DNA from: Propionibacteriales bacterium
GTDB taxonomy: Bacteria; Actinomycetota; Actinomycetes; Propionibacteriales; Propionibacteriaceae
Reading direction: 5' to 3'
Assembly: GCA_030453285.1 (NCBI GenBank)
Contig: JAKDKP010000033.1
Coordinates: 1 to 10,106, forward strand
DNA: 10,106 nucleotides
This document shows positions 5,948-10,106 of this stretch, piece by piece. The stretch's first letter is position 1; each line of letters opens with the position of its first letter. The notes beneath the pieces are model-generated. The model saw nothing but the letters and a program-made list of their open reading frames with translations. It was not told where the DNA came from and did not search any database. The position numbers and the translations under genes are program-made.

Positions 5948-6916
5948 ATGGCATCCGACGCACAGGTGATCGGCTGGCTGCAGGACTCCGATCCGAGTCT
6001 TCGCTGGCAGGTCGAGCGGGACCTCCTCGGCGCTCCGGAATCGGTCTGGAAGGCGACCCGTTCCCGAGTTGCCACAGAGGGATTCGGTGCCCAACTCATC
6101 GCGCACCAGGATCCGGATGGCCAGTGGGACGGGGGCGCCTTCTTCCCGGCTGGCTTTTTCGGCAGCGACGAGGCCGAGCAGCCCGGACAGCCATGGACGA
6201 CCACCACATGGGTGCTGCGTGACCTTCGCGAATGGGGGCTCGACGCCGCGGCGCTCGAGGGAACGGCGGACAAGCTCAAGGCCAACAGCCACTGGGAATT
6301 CGAGGACCGTCCCTACTGGGATGGCGAGGTCGATGTCTGCATCAACTCCTACACCCTCGCTGCTGGCGCCTGGTTGGGCGTCGACGTCTCCGGTCTCGCG
6401 GCTTGGTTCCCGGCCCACCGCCTCGCCGACGGCGGCTGGAACTGTGAGGCTGAGGAGGGCACCTCGGTGCGCTCCTCCTTCCATTCCACTCTCAACGCGT
6501 TACGCGGCCTGCTGGCGTACGAGCAGATCACCGGAGACACGTCCCTCCGCAGCACCCGCCACAACGCAGGCGAATACCTGCTGGAGCGACGCCTGATGAA
6601 TCGTGCTACGAGCGGTGAGCTGGTCGGAGACTTCGTCACGCACTTCGTGTACCCCCATCGATACCGCTACAGCGCGCTCATCGCTCTTGATCATTTCCGT
6701 GCGGCAGCCCTGCATGATCAGGTCCGGCCCGACCCGCGGCTGGCCGAGGCGATCGGGGTGGTGCGTTCAGCACGCCAGCCCGACGGCACCTGGCGGCAGG
6801 GACGTCGTCTGCCGGGACGTGTCTGGTTCGACGTCGACGCCGGGGAGGGCGAACCGTCACGGTGGCTGACGTTGCTGGGGCTGCGCGTTCTCCAGTGGTG
6901 GGACTCAACCCGCTGA
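5948..6916 (+). CDS. Squalene-cyclase/prenyltransferase-like alpha/alpha-toroid protein
   Basis: 322 aa from ATG 5948; the frame is open back to 5570 but that part is antisense to the nucleotidyltransferase gene. Repeated D-G-x-W turns mark the alpha/alpha-barrel repeats of terpene cyclases and prenyltransferases: QDPDGQW (54-60), LADGGWNCE (159-167) and RQPDGTW (277-282), spaced by amphipathic helices. It is about half the length of a true squalene-hopene cyclase (about 630 aa). I see no DxDD acid motif of protonating cyclases and no membrane-anchoring segment, so cyclase activity is doubtful. It may be a single-barrel binding or enzyme domain of unknown ligand. Cys166 in GGWNCE and two conserved-looking His pairs (THF, YPHRYRY at 231-241) could be functional. 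It is divergent from the nucleotidyltransferase and convergent with the Imm-5-like gene. Confidence 0.75.
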   Translation: MASDAQVIGWLQDSDPSLRWQVERDLLGAPESVWKATRSRVATEGFGAQLIAHQDPDGQWDGGAFFPAGFFGSDEAEQPGQPWTTTTWVLRDLREWGLDAAALEGTADKLKANSHWEFEDRPYWDGEVDVCINSYTLAAGAWLGVDVSGLAAWFPAHRLADGGWNCEAEEGTSVRSSFHSTLNALRGLLAYEQITGDTSLRSTRHNAGEYLLERRLMNRATSGELVGDFVTHFVYPHRYRYSALIALDHFRAAALHDQVRPDPRLAEAIGVVRSARQPDGTWRQGRRLPGRVWFDVDAGEGEPSRWLTLLGLRVLQWWDSTR

Positions 6917-6933
6917 CCGTACGCGGCACAGCC

Positions 6934-6960
6934 ACCCGCCACGACGACCTCCAGGCGGGT
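6934..6960. terminator. Stem-loop between convergent genes
   Basis: ACCCGCC (6934-6940) pairs perfectly with GGCGGGT (6954-6960) across a 13-base loop, in the 52-base gap between the toroid gene and the Imm-5-like gene. It could terminate both strands. There is no T-run on either side, which is common in high-GC actinobacteria. Confidence 0.45.
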
Positions 6961-6968
6961 CTGCGCGT

Positions 6969-7478
6969 TCACACGTCGAACACTGACCAGCAGACGTCGT
7001 TGCGTCGCCGTTGATCATCCAGGACGAGCTCGCGGATCTGCAGAGGAAGTTGATCATGCTGCCAGTGGCACTCGACGAGAGCTGCCTCGGACGGGTCGTC
7101 AGCGGTGGCACGGACGGCCTTGATGGCGTACGCAGCGGCGCCGAGTTCGTGCTCGGCAACATGGGCGACGCAGGCGGCCTGCCCTGCAGCATAGGCGGCG
7201 TGCCGGGCGGCTCCGGTGAGCGAACGGGCAGCCCCCATCGCATGCCCGCCGGCGGCCCGCGACACCATCATGGTCACCTCGCCACGGACCCAGGCTCGGA
7301 CGTGGGCGATGGCCTCGCGGGGCCGGGTGTCGGCGCGGCTGACCCGCTCGAAGTGATCAAGGACGTGTTCGGCACAGTCCGCTGCCCAGAGGGCGAGCAG
7401 ATGGTGGTCGGCATCGGTCAGTGACCCACCGCGACGAATCGTGATGAGGCGGGGGTCACGAACCGCGGGAAGGATCAT
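6969..7478 (-). CDS. Imm-5-like putative immunity protein
   Basis: 169 aa, mostly helical and Ala/His-rich. I recognise the pattern DPRLITIRRGGSLTDADHHLLALWAADCAEHVL at the start, HARAW-like AHVRAWVRGEVTMM, GAARHAAYAAGQAACVAHVAEHELGAAAYAIKA in the middle, and the end QIRELVLDDQRRRNDVCWSVFD. This is the family named 'Imm-5 like putative immunity protein', often seen as a lone gene in actinobacteria and sometimes mislabelled as exonuclease SbcC. Family members are proposed, not proven here, to neutralise polymorphic toxins; no toxin gene is adjacent. It lies 22 bases after the lipoprotein gene. ATG 7478 has no ribosome binding site, and an 8-codon mini-ORF (7498-7475) ends in an ATGA overlap with it, suggesting coupled translation. 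Confidence 0.82.
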   Translation of the reverse strand: MILPAVRDPRLITIRRGGSLTDADHHLLALWAADCAEHVLDHFERVSRADTRPREAIAHVRAWVRGEVTMMVSRAAGGHAMGAARSLTGAARHAAYAAGQAACVAHVAEHELGAAAYAIKAVRATADDPSEAALVECHWQHDQLPLQIRELVLDDQRRRNDVCWSVFDV

Positions 7479-7498
7479 GGTGCGAGCTTGTTGGTCAT
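7475..7498 (-). other. Mini-ORF linking lipoprotein and Imm-5-like genes
   Basis: ATG 7498 begins two bases after the lipoprotein stop (7503-7501) and encodes MTNKLAP before a TGA whose first two bases are the TG of the Imm-5-like ATG (ATGA, 7478-7475). It may pass ribosomes from the first gene to the second, since the second has no ribosome binding site of its own. It could also be chance. Confidence 0.35.
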
Positions 7499-7500
7499 GG

Positions 7501-8049
7501 TCAACCGCCCAGGCGTCGCGCCAGGTCCTCGGCTTCTTGCTGGGTGTAGTTGCCGGTGATGATCACCGTTCCCCCGGCAATGGGGCCAGCAACGGCCGGC
7601 GCGGTGATGATCTTCTCATCGAGCAGGACGGCCAACCGGTTCTGCGGATCACTGTTGTCGGCCAGGTCGGTGGTCAACTCAGCCATCGCCTGGGCGTCGT
7701 CGGGCTCAAGGGTCATCGTGACCTGCCAGGTCATTGTGGTCTGGTTGGGGGGTATCTCGGCCTTGACGTCGGCGAGTCGGTCAACCGTCAGCCTGGCCTG
7801 ATCACCTCGCAGACAGGAGGACTCCGGTGACGACGGGTCAGGTAGCCCGGGGGGAACGGTGGCCTCGGCGGCACACGGCGCGGGATTGACTTCAAGGACC
7901 GGGTGGAAGCTGAGCGCGTTCGCAGGCTTCTGCCTGTCGGGCGACGGCATGCCGGGCAGTCGGTTGATCAGCCCGCAACCAGTCGTTGCCGGGATGATCA
8001 CCAAGGACACCAACAGGACGACACACGATCGGACCAGATGACGGCGCAT
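7501..8049 (-). CDS. Lipoprotein with stand-alone SecD P1-head-like domain
   Basis: 182 aa from ATG 8049. A short basic start (MRRHLVRS), a hydrophobic core (VVLLVSLVIIP) and ATTGC with Cys25 make a lipoprotein signal, although position -3 is Thr rather than Leu. The mature part ends with WQVTMTLEPDDAQAMAELT, RLAVLLDEKIITAPAV and GGTVIITGNYTQQEAEDLARRL. These match, in order, the P1 head region of SecD/SecDF (WxVxLxL, LAIVLDGxVxSAPxV, ggxxxITGNFTxxEAxxLA). SecD itself is a 6-TM partner of the Sec translocon; this protein has only that extracytoplasmic domain, anchored by lipid outside the membrane. Its job is unknown; it may bind or help exported proteins. The open frame continues upstream of the ATG without similarity. 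It is likely co-transcribed with the Imm-5-like gene. Confidence 0.85.
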   Translation of the reverse strand: MRRHLVRSCVVLLVSLVIIPATTGCGLINRLPGMPSPDRQKPANALSFHPVLEVNPAPCAAEATVPPGLPDPSSPESSCLRGDQARLTVDRLADVKAEIPPNQTTMTWQVTMTLEPDDAQAMAELTTDLADNSDPQNRLAVLLDEKIITAPAVAGPIAGGTVIITGNYTQQEAEDLARRLGG

Positions 8050-8110
8050 GGATCCATTGTGCCTTCGTGACGTCCGCCCGGCACCAGTTCCAGCAAATCT
8101 CCAACGGGGA

Positions 8111-8139
8111 TCAACAAAAGGTTGACAACATTGTGTTGA
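8111..8139. promoter_or_regulatory. Cluster of TCAACA/TGTTGA half-sites in divergent promoter region
   Basis: The 109-base gap between the lipoprotein gene (minus) and the HTH gene (plus) holds TCAACA (8111-8116), TTGACA (8122-8127) and the dyad CAACA-TTG-TGTTG (8126-8138). TGTTGA at 8134-8139 is the exact complement of the first half-site. This looks like an operator for a dimeric regulator, perhaps the HTH protein itself. TTGACA could also be a -35 box, but no -10 follows at the right distance. Confidence 0.4.
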
Positions 8140-8158
8140 AGCAAGGAGGGTGAGCACC

Positions 8159-8542
8159 ATGCCCGATGCCGAGGAACCCGACCAGTTGCGAGCCGCCACG
8201 TACGCGCGTGCCCGACAACGCCTGAGTTCGACCAGTGATCTGCCGCCGATGCCTTGGCAAGCAGCCGGCGTACCGCCCGATGACGTGACCTTGATCAGGA
8301 ACGTCCTGTGGCGCGCCAACCGGGGTGCCGACGCCGATACCGTACGAGCAGAGCTCGAGTCGGCCCTGCAATTGATGGACTCGGCGAGGGCCGAACTCGA
8401 CGCCCTCGAAACCGGGCTGCTGTTCGTCGCCCGGGCCGAAGGACTCACTTGGGGGGAAGTGGCGCGCCACAGGGGACTCAAGTCACCGCAGGCCGCCCAA
8501 CAGCGTCAGGACCGCCTGTCCACGCGAACGGCCCTGCCGTGA
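8159..8542 (+). CDS. Small helix-turn-helix DNA-binding protein
   Basis: 127 aa from ATG 8159, fixed by a near-perfect Shine-Dalgarno AAGGAGG at 8143-8149, 9 bases upstream; GTG 8150 overlaps that site and is rejected as start. The N-terminal and middle parts are helical (ELESALQLMDSARAELDALETGLLFVARAEG). The C-terminus LTWGEVARHRGLKSPQAAQQRQDRL is a helix-turn-helix of the sigma-region-4/resolvase type, a pattern I know from actinobacterial proteins labelled only 'DNA-binding protein'. Its stop overlaps the next start by GTGA (8539-8542), so the two are translationally coupled. Inferred role: regulator acting with the adjacent winged-helix protein, possibly on the half-site cluster just upstream. 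Confidence 0.75.
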   Translation: MPDAEEPDQLRAATYARARQRLSSTSDLPPMPWQAAGVPPDDVTLIRNVLWRANRGADADTVRAELESALQLMDSARAELDALETGLLFVARAEGLTWGEVARHRGLKSPQAAQQRQDRLSTRTALP

Positions 8543-9192
8543 CCTCGGCTCCGTCCGCGTCGGCGCCGACCCTGCTGGTCCTGCACGCCCTGCGCCTGGC
8601 GGGGACGGCCAACGAGGCGCAGGTGGCCGGGCGCACAGGACTTGGTCTGGCGGACGTCTCCACCCTGCTGCTGGACTTCGCCGCGTACGGCTGGGCGAGC
8701 AAAGTCTCGTTCTCCGATGTGGATGCCTGGGCTCTCACCGCACGGGGCCACGATCGGGATGACCACCTGCTTGCCGCCGAGCTCCAAACCGTGGACCGTG
8801 CCACCCTGGCCGACGGCCACCGGGCATTCGAGGAGCTGAACCCTGCCCTGGTCAAGGCGTGCACCGACTGGCAGTTGCGCCCCCGGCGCGGTGATCGATT
8901 CGCCAGCAACGATCACCGGGACCGACGATGGGACCGACGCATCCTTGGTGAACTCGTCACGATCGGGGAAGGTCTGGTGCCGATCGCCGTCCAACTGCGC
9001 AGCGTCCTGACCCGATTCGACGGCTACGATCGCCGCTTCGCCGCGGCGCTGGAACGTGCCGACTCCGGCGAGCACCAATGGGTGGCTGGGGTTGAGGTGC
9101 CGTCCTGCCACGCGGTGTGGATGGAGTTGCACGAAGATCTGTTGTCCACGCTCGCCATCCCCCGCAGTGCGGAGATCGGGAAGAGCCGATGA
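8539..9192 (+). CDS. Winged-helix regulator-like protein
   Basis: 217 aa from GTG 8539. The N-terminal 75 residues look like a winged helix: LLVLHALRLAGTANEAQVAGRTGLGLADVSTLLLDFAAYGWASKV...WALTARGHDRDDHLL, that is helix, helix, recognition helix, then a wing ending in xLTxxGR. The C-terminal part (about 85-210: ALVKACTDWQLRP, NDHRDRRWDRRILGEL, LTRFDGYDRRFAAALERADSGEHQWV, CHAVWMELHEDLLSTL) is a conserved actinobacterial module. I recall it, with moderate certainty, next to or fused with PEP-utilising/PPDK-like proteins. Its ligand is unknown; the His/Asp/Glu-rich motifs could bind metal. It is the middle gene of an overlapped operon (GTGA before, ATGA after). Confidence 0.7.
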   Translation: MTSAPSASAPTLLVLHALRLAGTANEAQVAGRTGLGLADVSTLLLDFAAYGWASKVSFSDVDAWALTARGHDRDDHLLAAELQTVDRATLADGHRAFEELNPALVKACTDWQLRPRRGDRFASNDHRDRRWDRRILGELVTIGEGLVPIAVQLRSVLTRFDGYDRRFAAALERADSGEHQWVAGVEVPSCHAVWMELHEDLLSTLAIPRSAEIGKSR

Positions 9193-9776
9193 GCATCCGT
9201 ACCCTCTTCATCGCCAGACACGGGATGGCCGATGCTTTCGGAGACCTCACGCCGGAGGGTGCCGACCAGATGCGCCTGCTCGGTCGGCGACTTGGCGCCT
9301 CCGGCGTGCAACAGGTCTGGCATTCCCCGCTCCCCCGGGCCGTCGCCAGTGCCGCGGCGCTGGCGTGGCCGGATGTTCCCACCGCCAGAGCCGACGAACT
9401 CGTCGACCACATTCCGTACGTGCCGCCGGCCGATCAGATGCCTTCGGGTTGGCGCGGCTTCTTCGACGGCTTCGATGAGCAGGAGGCCCGTACGGGGGAA
9501 CGTACGGCCGAGGCGATGCTGTCGCGTTTCTTCGAACCCCGGGCCGAGGATCGGACGGAGTTGTTGATCACTCACGCCTATCAGGTGTCATGGTTCCTGC
9601 GCGCAGCCCTGGCCGCACCGGCAGCGGGCTGGTTGTCGGTGGCCACCGTACCCAATGCGGCACTGACCATGATCAAGATCAGTGACCAGGCGCCCAACGT
9701 CGTGCTGGTCAACGACATGACACACCTGCCGCCGGAGTTGCGGTGGACCGGTTTCGGTGGAGTTGTCGCCCCCTGA
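9189..9776 (+). CDS. Histidine phosphatase (phosphoglycerate-mutase-like) protein
   Basis: 195 aa. The start overlaps the previous stop (ATGA, 9189-9192). The phosphohistidine motif is ARHGMAD (Arg10-His11-Gly12). The second Arg is in WHSPLPRAVASAA, and the second catalytic His is His129 in LLITHAYQVSWFL; these are the hallmarks of the branch-2-like small histidine phosphatases. Glu residues of ERTAEAM may supply the proton donor. The family includes phosphoserine, sugar-phosphate, nucleotide and SixA-like protein phosphatases; the substrate cannot be chosen here. Being the last gene of a coupled operon with two DNA-binding proteins, it may serve a signalling or metabolite-repair role rather than glycolysis. 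Confidence 0.85.
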   Translation: MSIRTLFIARHGMADAFGDLTPEGADQMRLLGRRLGASGVQQVWHSPLPRAVASAAALAWPDVPTARADELVDHIPYVPPADQMPSGWRGFFDGFDEQEARTGERTAEAMLSRFFEPRAEDRTELLITHAYQVSWFLRAALAAPAAGWLSVATVPNAALTMIKISDQAPNVVLVNDMTHLPPELRWTGFGGVVAP

Positions 9777-9831
9777 CGACTCGACTCAGGCCCGTCCGGG
9801 AGCGTCGCGCATCGTGCTCAAAGATGACAAA

Positions 9832-9856
9832 TGGCAGGTGCTGAACACCCCTGCCA
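9832..9856 (+). terminator. Strong stem-loop downstream of the histidine phosphatase operon
   Basis: TGGCAGGTG (9832-9840), a 5-base loop and CACCCCTGCCA (9846-9856) form a 9-bp stem with a 2-base bulge, 55 bases after the operon's stop. There is no T-run on the plus strand. On the minus strand the stem is followed by TTTGTCATCTTT, but no minus-strand gene ends here. Most likely it ends the operon or insulates the helR promoter. Confidence 0.45.
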
Positions 9857-9878
9857 CTACCAAGATATAGCTGACCCG

Positions 9879-9897
9879 GGGCCTTGCCGCAAGGCCC
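9879..9897. promoter_or_regulatory. Rifamycin-associated element (RAE)
   Basis: GGGCCTTGC-C-GCAAGGCCC is a perfect palindrome with 9-bp arms around one central base, preceded by one more G at 9878. It closely matches the RAE, the conserved inverted repeat (GGGGCTTGCxGCAAGGCCCC type) found upstream of rifamycin-inducible genes in actinomycetes: rifamycin phosphotransferase, monooxygenase and helR. It lies 93 bases upstream of the helR ATG. Nearby promoter parts are TATAGC (9866-9871) just before it, and TTGCCG (inside it, 9884-9889) with CACAAT (9909-9914). The active promoter cannot be told from sequence. Confidence 0.85.
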
Positions 9898-9935
9898 AGG
9901 TGGTCCTGCACAATGGCGTGCCCAGCCACCACCTG
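9897..9935 (+). other. Leader stem CAGGTGGT/ACCACCTG after the RAE
   Basis: CAGGTGGT (9897-9904) is the exact complement of ACCACCTG (9928-9935) across 23 bases. It starts on the last base of the RAE. Its right arm lies five bases before a second, stronger stem, so RNA of this leader could fold into two stacked hairpins. Confidence 0.45.
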
Positions 9936-9939
9936 CCGA

Positions 9940-9972
9940 CCACCGGAGCCTGCTCAGCAGGCGTGCCGGTGG
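9940..9972 (+). other. Strong two-part stem-loop in the helR 5' leader
   Basis: CCACCGG (9940-9946) pairs with CCGGTGG (9966-9972) and GCCTGC (9948-9953) with GCAGGC (9957-9962) around loop TCA, with a small internal loop (A versus GTG): 13 base pairs in all. It ends 18 bases before ATG 9991. No T-run follows, so it is not a classical terminator; it could pause polymerase, block or position ribosomes, or be coding if translation starts at ATG 9913. Confidence 0.55.
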
Positions 9973-9990
9973 ACGACGACGCGAGACGAG

Positions 9991-10106
9991 ATGATTGTCG
10001 TGCCACCCAGCCCCACCACCGCTTTCGACCTCCCCGCCCACTTGGCTGCCACGGCTGACCCTGAGTTGATCACCGATGATGATCAACACTTTGCCGCCAT
10101 CGCCCG
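9991..10106 (+). CDS. helR: RNA polymerase recycling helicase-like protein HelR, 5' end only
   Basis: The first 38 codons of a gene that leaves the right edge. The product begins MIVVPPSPTTAFDLP and continues AHLAATADPELITDDDQHFAAIA. The pattern (T)xAFDLPxxLxxKxDPxLIxxDExHFAAIAxSLE is how actinobacterial HelR proteins begin. HelR is a UvrD-like ATPase that binds RNA polymerase, displaces rifamycin-stalled enzyme and gives intrinsic rifamycin tolerance. The perfect RAE upstream strongly supports this call, because RAE control of helR is established in related genera. ATG 9991 has only a poor ribosome binding site (GAG 3 bases before). An in-frame ATG at 9913 with AGGTGG 9 bases upstream would add 26 residues of unlikely sequence. 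The ATPase motifs lie outside the window. Confidence 0.83.
   Translation, partial: MIVVPPSPTTAFDLPAHLAATADPELITDDDQHFAAIA

Noticed and set aside
9831..10058. Forward 75-codon open frame at the right end
   Set aside because: It spans the RAE and leader hairpins and is out of frame with the HelR-like sequence; no family resemblance.

Overview
The window is gene-dense, high-GC DNA with GTG/ATG starts, purine-rich ribosome binding sites, 4-base start/stop overlaps and several TANNNT boxes placed exactly where leaderless actinobacterial promoters put them. Protein families and base use point to an Actinomycetota chromosome, possibly Propionibacteriales. That last step is inference; there is no rRNA or marker gene. 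No tRNA, CRISPR array, insertion sequence or integrase was seen.

Left part (1-2738): the 5' end of an AAC(3)-type aminoglycoside acetyltransferase gene leaves the left edge on the minus strand. It is divergent from a plus-strand APH-fold phosphotransferase with an unusual C-terminal tail of about 120 residues. Converging on that gene is a 12-TM MFS efflux pump (minus).

Middle part (2739-6916): a MerR regulator with a CxCxxC cluster is divergent from the pump, with a MerR-type dyad between them. Then comes a GNAT acetyltransferase (plus), meeting tail to tail a minus-strand pair made of an ANT(2'')-like nucleotidyltransferase and a second GNAT protein. The nucleotidyltransferase is divergent, by 49 bases, from a squalene-cyclase-like alpha/alpha-toroid protein (plus); both of these look leaderless.

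Right part (6917-9776): a minus-strand pair encodes a lipoprotein carrying a stand-alone SecD P1-like domain and an Imm-5-like protein. It is divergent from a tightly overlapped plus-strand operon: small HTH protein, winged-helix protein, histidine phosphatase.

Right edge (9777-10106): a hairpin, then a perfect 19-bp palindrome matching the rifamycin-associated element (RAE), further leader stem-loops, and the first 38 codons of a protein matching HelR, the helicase-like factor that removes rifamycin-blocked RNA polymerase.

Taken together the window reads as an intrinsic drug-response neighbourhood: AAC-, APH- and ANT-type enzyme folds, two GNATs, a MerR-controlled pump and an RAE-controlled helR. 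The substrates of the modifying enzymes cannot be read from sequence. A separate global signal is the extreme abundance of the hexamer TGATCA (28 copies counted by eye).
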